The position numbers and the translations under genes are program-made. From Chloroflexota bacterium (GTDB lineage: Bacteria > Chloroflexota > Dehalococcoidia > UBA2247 > RBG-13-53-26): a stretch of DNA of 7,652 nucleotides. The DNA lies in contig JAFNFZ010000306.1 in assembly GCA_017885485.1 (NCBI GenBank), positions 1-7,652 of the forward strand, written 5' to 3'. Of the stretch, positions 1 to 6,562 are shown piece after piece. Numbering within the stretch: position 1 is the first letter of the stretch; every line of letters starts with the position of its first letter. The notes under the pieces were generated by a model. That model saw only the letters and a program-made list of their open reading frames with translations. It was not told the DNA's origin and ran no database searches.

Positions 1-29
1 CTCCCGATCAATATGTCGGTCAGAGAGGG

Positions 30-1526
30 CTATTCATCGAATGAGAAATTGCCCTCCTTGAAGAGGCCCAGGCAAATGTCAACCACTGCGGGCTCATACA
101 GGATTCCGCTCTTCTCCGAAATCTCTTCCAGGGCTTTGTCTATGCCGAGCGCCGGGCGATAGGGTCGGTGCGAAGACATGGCTTCTACCACGTCGGCTAC
201 GGCCAGGATTCTGGCCTGCAACAGTATCTGTTCTCTGCGCAGGCCTGCAGGGTAGCCTGAACCATCCAGTCTTTCATGGTGCTGAAGCACGATTTCTGCA
301 GTAGGTGCGGGATACTCGATGGCCTTCACGATGTCATAGCCAGCCACGGTGTGGGTTTTGATCATGGTGAACTCGATATCGGTCAAGCGCCCGGGCTTGC
401 TGAGGATCTCTGTGGGTATGTATATCTTGCCCAGGTCGTGAAGCAATCCGGCGACACGTATGGTTGCGATTTGCGCTGATGACAGGTCCATGGCTTTGGC
501 AATCGCACAGGCCAGGTGGGTGACCCGACGCTGATGACCGGCAGTGTAACGATCCCTTGCCTCAACTGCCATTGAGATGGCCCGGATGGTCGCCTCCATG
601 GTGCTCTCCACTTTCACCAGGCTGCGCTCCAACTCCTCTGATGCCTTCTGCCGTTGAGCGATCTCTTCCTGCAATTCCTCGTTGGTTTTGAGGAGATCTG
701 CTGTCTGCTCGCGCACCCGCTTCTCCAGAATCTCGTGAGATGCCTTCAGAGCCACCTCTGCTTGCCGCCGCTCCGAGATATCCCGGAAGGCCAGAACTGC
801 ACCCATGGCATTCCCCGCTTCATCGAGGATTGGTGCGGTGCCATCATCTATCGGGATTTCGCTTTCTTCTCGGTTGATAAGGAGGCCCGGGTTCTCCAGG
901 GTGATGATACGCTTCTCGTGGAGGGTGCGTGCCAGCGGGTCCTCCAACGGTGAACGACTGCCTTCTGCGATGACGTGGTACACGTCTGACAGAGGCCTCC
1001 CCACGGCTTCTTCCTGATGCCAGCCTGTCAGCGTTTCTGCAATGGGGTTGATGTAGGTGATTGTTCCGTTCGTGTCTGTGACGATAACGGCATCGGCTAT
1101 GCATTTGAGCGTCGTCGAGTACCGCTGCTCGGTTTCCCTTACCTTCCTTTCCATCATGTGTTTGTAGAGGGCCATCTCGATGGTCGCGTACAGTACGCGG
1201 TCTTCAAAGGGTTTGAGCAGGTAGCCGTATGGCTCCGTTGCCCTGGCGCGCTCTAGGGTCTTCTGGTCGGCATATGCGGTGAGGTAGACCACGGGTATGC
1301 CGAAACGACTGCGAATCTGTCTGCTCGCCTCTATCCCGTCCATACCGTTCCTGAGCATGATGTCCATCAGGATCAGGTCAGGATGTGTGTCTGCGGCTTT
1401 CTTGACTGCTCCCTCGCCCGTGGACGACGTAGCACAGATCCGATATCCCATGCTGGTCAGTCTCTCCTGGATCTCCATGGAGATGATGCTCTCGTCTTCG
1501 ACCACCATGATGTTTGCCTTCGCCAT
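30..1526 (-). CDS. REC-PAS-HD-GYP response regulator, probable cyclic di-GMP phosphodiesterase
   Basis: 498-residue soluble response regulator. An N-terminal receiver domain (about 1-122) has the acidic pocket E10/D11, phospho-acceptor D55 (LILMDIML), T83 and K105 (LLKPFE). A PAS domain follows (about 132-255, with IADAVIVTDTNGTITYIN and a closing FRDISERR), then a coiled-coil linker (about 255-305) and an HD-GYP domain (about 310-495). Metal-binding residues are visible: H331, H363-D364 (LLHDLGK), H392, H416-H417 and D445, with the signature HHERLDGSGYPAG. Family knowledge: HD-GYP proteins hydrolyse cyclic di-GMP; activity here is inferred from the intact motif. E448 stands where many members have Asp (DVVEAM), a variant I regard as common. 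The ATG is one base after the kinase stop, with AGGAGGG seven bases upstream, so the two genes are probably co-translated. The receiver is the likely phosphate acceptor of that kinase. The stop is TAG at 30-32. Confidence 0.93.
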   Translation of the reverse strand: MAKANIMVVEDESIISMEIQERLTSMGYRICATSSTGEGAVKKAADTHPDLILMDIMLRNGMDGIEASRQIRSRFGIPVVYLTAYADQKTLERARATEPYGYLLKPFEDRVLYATIEMALYKHMMERKVRETEQRYSTTLKCIADAVIVTDTNGTITYINPIAETLTGWHQEEAVGRPLSDVYHVIAEGSRSPLEDPLARTLHEKRIITLENPGLLINREESEIPIDDGTAPILDEAGNAMGAVLAFRDISERRQAEVALKASHEILEKRVREQTADLLKTNEELQEEIAQRQKASEELERSLVKVESTMEATIRAISMAVEARDRYTAGHQRRVTHLACAIAKAMDLSSAQIATIRVAGLLHDLGKIYIPTEILSKPGRLTDIEFTMIKTHTVAGYDIVKAIEYPAPTAEIVLQHHERLDGSGYPAGLRREQILLQARILAVADVVEAMSSHRPYRPALGIDKALEEISEKSGILYEPAVVDICLGLFKEGNFSFDE

Positions 1527-1527
1527 T

Positions 1528-3639
1528 TCATTGCCCTCCTGTTCGTGCCCGAGATGTGAGAGGGGCGCCGTTGTTGCCGGGGGGCTGCTGTTTCACATCA
1601 CCAAATGTGATCCTGAATTCCGTGCCACCTTCTCGGTCGAGTTCGACAGTGCCGCCCATTTGGTCGACCAGAGTGTGTACCAGTTTCAGCCCCAGAGAGG
1701 GAGACTCCTGGTAGTCAAAGCCCTTGGGAAGACCGATTCCGGTATCGCCGACGATCAGGGTGAAGTGGTCATCGCCGTCTCTTCTCAGCGAGACATATAC
1801 TTGGCCTTGCCTGCCCTCAGGGAAGGCGTATTTCAGGGAATTGGAGACGAGTTCATTCACGATCAGACCGCAAGGTATCGCGGTATCCACGTTCAGGACG
1901 GTTCCGTCGATGTGCAGGGTCAATCTCACCACATCCCGCCTGGCCCCATACGAGCTGAAGAGTGCATCGGTCAGATCACGTATGTACTCGTTGAAGTCGA
2001 TGGTGGCTGCATTCTGTGACTGATACAACTTCTGGTGAATGAGACTCATCGATTTGATGCGGTTGCTGCTTTCATTGAACATCTCTACGACTCTCTGATC
2101 TTCGACTCGCTTGGATTGAAGGTAGAGGAGGCTGGAGATCACCTGGAGATTGTTCTTCACCCGGTGGTGGATTTCCTTTAGGAGCACTTCCTTCTTGCGA
2201 GCTTCTTCTGCCTCTCTGCGTTCAGTGGTGTTGCGCACCATGATCAGAGCCTCGTCACGTCCGCTCACAGCCACGCGGGCTTCATAGTTGGCTGCACTAT
2301 CGTCGAAGTTCAGAGGGAACTCGAACACTTGAGTCTGTCCAGTCTCCAGGGCCTGTTTGACGTGAGGCAGTCCACGTCCCACTACCTCTATTGAGAGCAT
2401 TTCGTATTGAAGAGAGGGCTTTCTGTCACTCTGGAATTGGCGTGTCAGGGCACTCCCCTTCCTGGTTCCACTTCCGACTGCCTTCACATCCAGGAGTGCA
2501 CCGTTCTTGTTCATGCGGAACATGACATCTGGTATGGCATTGACAAGGGCAGTATTCTGGGCTTCGCTCTGCATGAATTCGCGTTGTGACTGCTGCAAAG
2601 ATGCCAGCATCCCGTTGATGTTTGCCCCCAAATCGGCCAACTCGTCCCTACCCTGATCTGGCACTCGCTTGGCGAGGTCGCCGCTGCTGCGTACCCTGCT
2701 GACTCCGCTGCTGATGGCGAAAAGACGAGACAGCAGGAGACGGTTGATCAGAAGGATGGTCACCAGGGCGAAGACTACTGAAACAGTCGCAAGGAAGACT
2801 ATGAGCCAGATGACTGTGGTCTGTCCCTGCCTGTAGATATCTCTTGGCATGTCCGCTTTCAGAATGAGGACTGGGTCACCATAGACATCGTTCAGAAGGC
2901 CATAGCCAGCAACGGCGTCCGCATCGAGCGGTCTGACAACCGTTGGAGTTTCTTCTGACAAGGAAGGTTGTACATCCACAAAATCCTCAGGCATCTCTGG
3001 GTCGTCCAGGCGGCTTAGTGCCAGAGACAGATGGGTTTGTTCGGCCAGTCTGGCGATCTCGGCCTCGTTAAGGAAGCGAACGAAGATCACTCGACCTTGA
3101 AATGGACCGAAGTCCGTGTTGGCCAATATGGGGTAGGATTGGACCAGGAGAGTGCTGTCCTGGAGGGCCAGAATCCCAGTTTCGCCGTTATCATGCAGTG
3201 ACGGGGGCTGTGAGAGCGGGCAGTCTTCCCTGGCGAGTTCTTGTACCAGAGTAGCTGGGATGGGCAAAGGTTCACCGGTTTCGAGATCGAATCCCATACC
3301 CTGTGGCGGAGTGCCCGGGGACATCACAAACAGAATGAAGTTCAGCTTCATGGTCTCAAAGGCCGGCTGATCGACATTGATCCTCATATACATGTCATCC
3401 CCGTCCTGGACGACTGAGAAACACTCGCCTTCTACCATGAGCGAGCTGAATTCGATGCTTATGGTGGAGAAGTCCGTGTAGAGTGCGCTGACCGCCCGTT
3501 GCACATTGCGGGTAGTGTTTTGCTCTTCCAGGTCTTCGAAACGCGTCATGAGAATGGTCTGGGAAACGAGGAACATCAGAGCAATAGCGGCAGCGAAGAC
3601 CAGGCAGGTCAACATTACCAGCTTAACGCGTAGTGTCAT
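1528..3639 (-). CDS. Membrane sensor histidine kinase (CHASE4-like, HAMP, PAS, HisKA_2, HATPase)
   Basis: 703-residue sensor kinase. A transmembrane helix (about 8-30) is followed by an extracytoplasmic region (about 31-272) resembling CHASE4: FEDLEEQ near the membrane and a long helix, but the usual DWAxWDD-type stretch is not seen. C73 and C140 there could form a disulfide. A second membrane helix (about 274-298) leads to HAMP (about 296-350), then a PAS-like domain (about 360-475; AIPDVMFRM, ending VRNTTERREAEEA). The HisKA_2 dimerisation/phospho-acceptor box has EIHHRVKNNLQVI, with H492 (the His before Arg) the likely phosphorylated residue. The HATPase domain has the N-box NELVSNSLKYAF (595-606), G1 GDTGIGLP (D632) and G2 SLGLKLV. 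All catalytic boxes are intact. The start has AGGAGAGG five bases upstream (3645-3652). The adjacent response regulator is the expected partner. The ligand is unknown; the CHASE4 call is less sure than the kinase call. Confidence 0.93.
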   Translation of the reverse strand: MTLRVKLVMLTCLVFAAAIALMFLVSQTILMTRFEDLEEQNTTRNVQRAVSALYTDFSTISIEFSSLMVEGECFSVVQDGDDMYMRINVDQPAFETMKLNFILFVMSPGTPPQGMGFDLETGEPLPIPATLVQELAREDCPLSQPPSLHDNGETGILALQDSTLLVQSYPILANTDFGPFQGRVIFVRFLNEAEIARLAEQTHLSLALSRLDDPEMPEDFVDVQPSLSEETPTVVRPLDADAVAGYGLLNDVYGDPVLILKADMPRDIYRQGQTTVIWLIVFLATVSVVFALVTILLINRLLLSRLFAISSGVSRVRSSGDLAKRVPDQGRDELADLGANINGMLASLQQSQREFMQSEAQNTALVNAIPDVMFRMNKNGALLDVKAVGSGTRKGSALTRQFQSDRKPSLQYEMLSIEVVGRGLPHVKQALETGQTQVFEFPLNFDDSAANYEARVAVSGRDEALIMVRNTTERREAEEARKKEVLLKEIHHRVKNNLQVISSLLYLQSKRVEDQRVVEMFNESSNRIKSMSLIHQKLYQSQNAATIDFNEYIRDLTDALFSSYGARRDVVRLTLHIDGTVLNVDTAIPCGLIVNELVSNSLKYAFPEGRQGQVYVSLRRDGDDHFTLIVGDTGIGLPKGFDYQESPSLGLKLVHTLVDQMGGTVELDREGGTEFRITFGDVKQQPPGNNGAPLTSRARTGGQ
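1534..1540 (-). promoter_or_regulatory. Shine-Dalgarno of the response regulator, inside the kinase 3' end
   Basis: AGGAGGG on the minus strand lies seven bases before the ATG at 1526. It sits within the last codons of the kinase gene, whose TGA (1530-1528) is one base from the ATG. This arrangement supports translational coupling and fixes the regulator start. Confidence 0.8.
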
Positions 3640-3782
3640 AAGTGCCTCTCCTGCCAGCGATTGTCAAAGGCGGCTCTCTTGCACATCTCAGAATTCAGAA
3701 CGTGCCGCACAAATGGTCCTCGCAGAACAGCGCCGAGCAGTGTTGTCTTGAATCCCACCATCAAAAGAGCCACTATCGCCAT
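3636..3782 (-). CDS. Possible 48-residue hydrophobic small protein or leader peptide before the kinase
   Basis: ATG at 3782-3780 opens a 48-codon frame whose TGA overlaps the kinase start codon (ATGA), a classic layout for translational coupling. The first 20 residues are mostly hydrophobic (MAIVALLMVGF, TTLLGAVL) with one Lys; the rest is basic and polar and ends in WQERHL. AGGG lies nine bases upstream, a modest ribosome site; an in-frame TGA just upstream excludes a longer form. I recognise no family. It may be a real small membrane protein, a leader peptide tuning kinase translation, or chance. An overlapping 36-codon frame (3688-3798) has a better ribosome site (GGGAGG), which weakens this call. 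Confidence 0.28.
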   Translation of the reverse strand: MAIVALLMVGFKTTLLGAVLRGPFVRHVLNSEMCKRAAFDNRWQERHL

Positions 3783-4134
3783 GATTCTTGTCCCTCATAG
3801 GTGAAGGCCTCCCATCCAACCAACTAATTTCGCACGTCAGGGTTGCATCTGTATCTCAGGGGATACTATCTGTCTTGCAAATCTGTCTCATTTTGTATGG
3901 CACGGTGGGAACCCTGCTGATTCTTCTCAGTTGGATATGAGTCTGAATTCGTTGTGCTTCCTACCCCAAGCCGTCTGTGCAGAGCGGAGGCATCAGGGGT
4001 GTGAAGTGCCGGGAATGGTGATGGCGGCTAGATAGGTCTTGTCGGCGGATGCCCCCTACCATCTGGCCTGGCCGGCACTGACAGAAGGGAAGCCCTTGGA
4101 TCTGTGGATTCTGCGCTACTTGGGAGGATATGGG
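3640..4134. other. 495-base intergenic region between acyl-CoA synthetase subunit and kinase operon
   Basis: Both flanking genes are on the minus strand, so this holds the 3' end of one unit and the leader of the kinase operon. No ORF of convincing length or family similarity was found; the only candidates are the small frames near 3636-3798. No classic intrinsic terminator follows the synthetase stop: the best hairpin (AAGGG/CCCTT near 4085-4097) has five pairs and no T tract. Three ACAGAT repeats and a GTATC/GATAC dyad lie at 3847-3886. I could not pick a convincing sigma-70 promoter for the kinase. Confidence 0.6.
3847..3886 (-). repeat. Three ACAGAT repeats with a GTATC/GATAC dyad upstream of kinase operon
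   Basis: On the minus strand ACAGAT occurs at 3881-3886, 3868-3873 and 3847-3852, with start offsets of 13 and 21 bases; 21 is about two helical turns. Between two copies lies an inverted pair GTATC/GATAC with a six-base spacer. The position about 210-250 bases upstream of the kinase would suit an activator or repressor site, but each unit is only six bases, so chance is possible. Confidence 0.25.
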
Positions 4135-5562
4135 TCAGCGTCTTGGGTATTGCCGCACGTTTCGCTGCTGGTTCCAGTCAAGGTACCGCGTGATGGCTCT
4201 TGCGGCACGGTAGAGTGAGGGATAGAAGGCTATTTCGTGCTCCTGGCACATTGTGCGCAGGGCATCCAACGATCTCAGACCTGGGCCGCTTTCCACCGCG
4301 TGCACAACGATGGCCTTTGGTTTCCTGGCTATGCTGAAGACGCGCATCATTCGGCTTCTCGTTTCCATCATGTACTGATGGACGATCTCTTCCCTCAGGG
4401 GTTCGATCTCCGGAGATATCTGCCATATCAGTATGTCCGGGTCGTCCCACGTGTCAAGGGCGTTGACCAGTGGTGCCCACACATCCACGTAACGTTCCGC
4501 CAGTACGTCAACGGGGTTCCTGAACATACTGCCTGCCAGGGGAACAAACCGCTTGAGCTCTGTCCTCATTTCGTCAGGTACAGGCGGAAGGACCAGGCCG
4601 CCTGACTCGCACTGATCGGAGGCTCGGACAGTGACTCCTCCACCAACACCCAGCACGGCTGCCCTTCTGCCCGTGGGTAGCGGGAGAAAGCGGAAGGTCA
4701 CCAGCATGTCCACCATCTCCTCGACGTCGTCGACCCGGACAGCACCTGCCTGCTTGATGACTCCTTCCCATACGCTATCATTGCCAGCCAAAGCGCCAGT
4801 GTGCGAGTTCGCCCCCCGGCTGCCGGCCTGGGTATGGCCCTTCTTAATGATGACCACTGGCTTTCTGCCGGCGGCTTCAGAGAGAACCTGAAGAAGCCGC
4901 CGGCCGTCTCTCGTTCCTTCGACATATGCACAGACGATCTCGGTGTCTGGGTCATGTGACAGGTAGTCAAGCAGCTCGATCTCGTTCACATCGGCGCCGT
5001 TTCCATAGCTGATGACCTTGCTGAAGCGAATCCCTCGAGCGGCAGCCATGCGGACCAGAAGATAGGTGTAGCTTCCGCTCTGGGAAATGAAGCCCACGCT
5101 TCCTGCCTCTTGTGGGAAGTCAGGACAGTATGAAAGGGCAGAGGCGGGGCAATAGATGCCCATGCAGTTGGGTCCTATGATACGTACCCCGCCAGTTCGG
5201 GCGATATTAACCAGATCCCTCTGCAATTCTGCCCCTGCGGCCTCCCCAGTCTCGGCAAAGCCAGCGGTGAAAAGCTGCATGGACCTAACTCCCTTGATGA
5301 CGCAGTCGCGCGCCAGATCAAGAGTTGCCGCTGCGGGGATGAGAGAGGTGACATGGTCCACTGCCCCAGGAATCTCCTTCAGATTTCGGTAGGCTTTCAG
5401 GCCCGACACTGTTTCTTGGCTTGGGCTCACCGGGTAGAGTTCGCCTTTGTAGCCGATCTTGATCAGTGTGTCCAGGAACATCATGGTGTGGACGCTGAAA
5501 GGCCCTCCAGTGGCGCCGACCACGGCTATTGAGCGTGGATGAAAGATGTGGTCCAATCCCAT
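4135..5562 (-). CDS. CoA-binding alpha-type subunit of NDP-forming acyl-CoA synthetase
   Basis: 475 residues, close to the length of stand-alone alpha subunits of ADP-forming acetyl/acyl-CoA synthetases. These interconvert acyl-CoA + ADP + Pi and acid + CoA + ATP through a phospho-His. The N-terminal CoA-binding Rossmann domain (about 5-140) has HPRSIAVVGATGG, GELYPVSP, FTAGFAETGE and IIGPNCMGI. The succinyl-CoA-ligase-like domain (about 150-300) has GSVGFISQSGSYT, SYGNGADVNEIELLDYL and SHTGALAG; H254 in that last motif matches the catalytic His of the family. A third domain (about 300-475) ends the protein. No ATP-grasp (beta) domain is fused and none is encoded nearby, so a partner elsewhere is inferred. 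The acyl substrate cannot be read from sequence. The ribosome site before ATG is poor (AAGACAAG), and the gene is divergent from mobA. It could also be a paralogue with a non-synthetase role. Confidence 0.85.
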   Translation of the reverse strand: MGLDHIFHPRSIAVVGATGGPFSVHTMMFLDTLIKIGYKGELYPVSPSQETVSGLKAYRNLKEIPGAVDHVTSLIPAAATLDLARDCVIKGVRSMQLFTAGFAETGEAAGAELQRDLVNIARTGGVRIIGPNCMGIYCPASALSYCPDFPQEAGSVGFISQSGSYTYLLVRMAAARGIRFSKVISYGNGADVNEIELLDYLSHDPDTEIVCAYVEGTRDGRRLLQVLSEAAGRKPVVIIKKGHTQAGSRGANSHTGALAGNDSVWEGVIKQAGAVRVDDVEEMVDMLVTFRFLPLPTGRRAAVLGVGGGVTVRASDQCESGGLVLPPVPDEMRTELKRFVPLAGSMFRNPVDVLAERYVDVWAPLVNALDTWDDPDILIWQISPEIEPLREEIVHQYMMETRSRMMRVFSIARKPKAIVVHAVESGPGLRSLDALRTMCQEHEIAFYPSLYRAARAITRYLDWNQQRNVRQYPRR

Positions 5563-5614
5563 CTTGTCTTGCGGTCCGGACTGCGTGTCTAGTTGATCAG
5601 CAGATGGTGGGTTT

Positions 5615-5631
5615 CTCTTCGCTGCGAAGAG
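5615..5631 (-). repeat. Perfect 8-bp hairpin in the leader of the acyl-CoA synthetase gene
   Basis: CTCTTCGC and GCGAAGAG flank a single T, giving a 17-base dyad; as RNA it would be about seven pairs with a three-base loop. It lies 53 bases upstream of the minus-strand start, inside the predicted leader and upstream of the mobA promoter. No T tract follows on either strand, so it is unlikely to be a terminator. It could be an operator or an RNA-stabilising hairpin. Confidence 0.4.
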
Positions 5632-5650
5632 GCTGCTTTGATCTTGAGCC

Positions 5651-5680
5651 TTGAACTTGCCGGAACATGTGAGTTATATT
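5651..5680 (+). promoter_or_regulatory. Candidate sigma-70-like promoter for mobA
   Basis: TTGAAC (5651-5656) and TATATT (5675-5680) are separated by 18 bases, in an AT-rich patch. This predicts a start near 5687 and a leader of about 50 bases. Its -10 overlaps the -10 of the opposing candidate promoter. No experimental support. Confidence 0.5.
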
Positions 5681-5700
5681 CTAGCTATACTGTAGAACAA
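5673..5700 (-). promoter_or_regulatory. Candidate sigma-70-like promoter for the acyl-CoA synthetase subunit
   Basis: On the minus strand TTGTTC (5700-5695) and TATAAC (5678-5673) are separated by 16 bases. The -10 is good and the -35 is weak. It predicts a leader of about 100 bases that includes the 5615-5631 hairpin. Confidence 0.4.
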
Positions 5701-5712
5701 AGCAAACCATCA

Positions 5713-5727
5713 GATTGGAATCCAATC
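5713..5727 (+). repeat. Perfect 7-bp dyad just before the mobA start codon
   Basis: GATTGGA and TCCAATC flank a central A. The dyad ends seven bases before the ATG at 5735, where a ribosome site would be expected, and no clear Shine-Dalgarno is present. It may be an operator downstream of the promoter or a hairpin affecting mobA translation. Confidence 0.45.
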
Positions 5728-5734
5728 ACTGCTG

Positions 5735-6340
5735 ATGAACTCCATTGTGTTGGCTGGTGGCAAAGGACAGCGCCTGGGGAGGAGCAAGCTATCGGAGATT
5801 GTTGGTAATCGCCCCCTGATTCAAAGGGTTGTCGATGTTCTGGGGCTGGTGAGCGACCAGGTCCTGATAGTGATTGCCCGGGGACAAAGCGAACCCATCA
5901 TATCGTCCCCTGTTGAAACAAGAATCACGACTGATCTCTATCCGGGCAAGAGTGCTCTCGGGGGCATCTACACCGGTTTGGTATCCTCATCCTCCCTTCG
6001 CAATCTGGTAGTTGCCGCTGATATGCCCTTTCTGAACCCCTCTTTGTTGAGCTATCTGATGAGTCTCTCTGCCGGTTTTGATGTTGTTATGCCTGCACTT
6101 AAGGGGGAAATAGAGCCCCTTCATGCCATCTACTCCAGAGATTGCCTGCAGCCCATTCAGGATCAACTTGAGGAAGGCCGCCTCAGGATCAGAGATCTCC
6201 TGCAGCGAGTGAGAGTGAGATATGTCGAAGGTGATGAGATCGAGGGGTTCGATCCGAAACACCTTAGCTTCTTCAATATTAACACCTCGAATGATCTCAG
6301 AAGGGCTAGGTCAATCCTGGGTGAGATCGGCGAATCATGA
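5735..6340 (+). CDS. mobA: Molybdenum cofactor guanylyltransferase (MobA-type nucleotidyltransferase)
   Basis: 201 residues, the normal length for MobA, a cytoplasmic enzyme that adds GMP from GTP to molybdopterin-Mo to form the guanine dinucleotide cofactor used by DMSO-reductase-family enzymes. The N-terminal nucleotide loop reads LAGGKGQRLGRSK with K18. D67 (TTDLYPGKSALGGIYTGL) and D96 (ADMPFL) fit the GTP and Mg2+ positions; A95 replaces the Cys often seen before DMPF. EPLHAIYS and FFNINTSNDL (N181, N183) match the substrate-binding segments. ATG at 5735 begins exactly at the first strand before LAGG, which supports the start, although no clear ribosome site precedes it. It is the first plus-strand gene of the divergent region; a 222-base gap and a separate promoter set it apart from the nifU-like genes. 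A CTP- or other NTP-specific relative is less likely. Confidence 0.9.
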   Translation: MNSIVLAGGKGQRLGRSKLSEIVGNRPLIQRVVDVLGLVSDQVLIVIARGQSEPIISSPVETRITTDLYPGKSALGGIYTGLVSSSSLRNLVVAADMPFLNPSLLSYLMSLSAGFDVVMPALKGEIEPLHAIYSRDCLQPIQDQLEEGRLRIRDLLQRVRVRYVEGDEIEGFDPKHLSFFNINTSNDLRRARSILGEIGES

Positions 6341-6357
6341 ATCGCCTTGTCTTCGGG

Positions 6358-6421
6358 GATGCCAGAGCAGACTTGGCTGCGCGTGTCGTGCCTCCCTAGG
6401 TTCAGGGATGTAACTGGCATC
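6358..6421 (+). repeat. Nested inverted repeats after mobA, possible structured RNA
   Basis: GATGCCAG (6358-6365) pairs perfectly with CTGGCATC (6414-6421). Inside are GCAG/CTGC (6367-6370 with 6377-6380) and TCCCT/AGGGA (6393-6397 with 6404-6408), so the stretch can be drawn as a three-way junction beginning 18 bases after the mobA stop. No T tract follows, so it is not a classic terminator. It could protect the mobA mRNA 3' end or be a chance fold. Confidence 0.35.
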
Positions 6422-6447
6422 TCTATTGCTCGTGTCACGGAACCCAA

Positions 6448-6472
6448 GTTGACGCTGAGAAGTCAACAGCGT
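6448..6472 (+). repeat. Interleaved dyads across the nifU promoter spacer, possible operator
   Basis: GTTGAC (6448-6453) and GTCAAC (6462-6467) form one six-base inverted repeat; ACGCTG (6452-6457) and CAGCGT (6467-6472) form a second, offset one. They span from the -35 element to the first base of the -10. A protein bound here would block RNA polymerase, so an operator is a reasonable inference. I cannot name the regulator. Confidence 0.4.
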
Positions 6473-6477
6473 AAGAT
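6449..6477 (+). promoter_or_regulatory. Sigma-70-like promoter for the nifU-like/fmdB operon
   Basis: TTGACG (6449-6454) and TAAGAT (6472-6477) are separated by exactly 17 bases. The -35 matches consensus at five of six positions and the -10 at four. It predicts a start near 6484 and a leader of about 80 bases before the ATG at 6563. Confidence 0.6.
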
Positions 6478-6552
6478 GAATCTGCGACAAAAGTTGCATA
6501 CGCGGACTGGAAAGTGGTCTAGATTAGGTTTCGGTTGGCAGACATGAAGCTT

Positions 6553-6559
6553 GGAGGAG
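6553..6559 (+). promoter_or_regulatory. Shine-Dalgarno that selects the ATG of nifU-like 1
   Basis: GGAGGAG ends three bases before ATG 6563. An in-frame TTG at 6551 would place the start upstream of this site, so ATG 6563 is preferred. Confidence 0.7.
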
Positions 6560-6562
6560 AAG

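Noticed and set aside
1..29. Terminator or next gene after the response regulator
   Set aside because: Only 29 bases are available; no hairpin and no usable start codon context were seen.
1297..2019. 240-codon open frame on the plus strand
   Set aside because: It lies antisense across the kinase/regulator junction, both of which have intact domain motifs on the minus strand; its translation shows no recognisable domain.
3688..3798. 36-codon minus-strand frame (MRDKNHGDSG...) with a GGGAGG site
   Set aside because: The ribosome site is good but the frame is short, unlike any family I know, and overlaps the 48-codon frame; mentioned only as a leader-peptide alternative.
5593..5808. 71-codon plus-strand frame starting upstream of mobA
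   Set aside because: It crosses the divergent promoter region and the mobA start in another frame; no domain or ribosome site.
6347..6547. 66-codon plus-strand frame between mobA and nifU-like 1
   Set aside because: It has a TTG start, no ribosome site and no family similarity, and overlaps the nested inverted repeats and the promoter.
6341..6562. Moco or other riboswitch in the mobA-nifU gap
   Set aside because: Structure is present but I could not match a known riboswitch core, and it is downstream of mobA rather than upstream of a Mo-cofactor gene.
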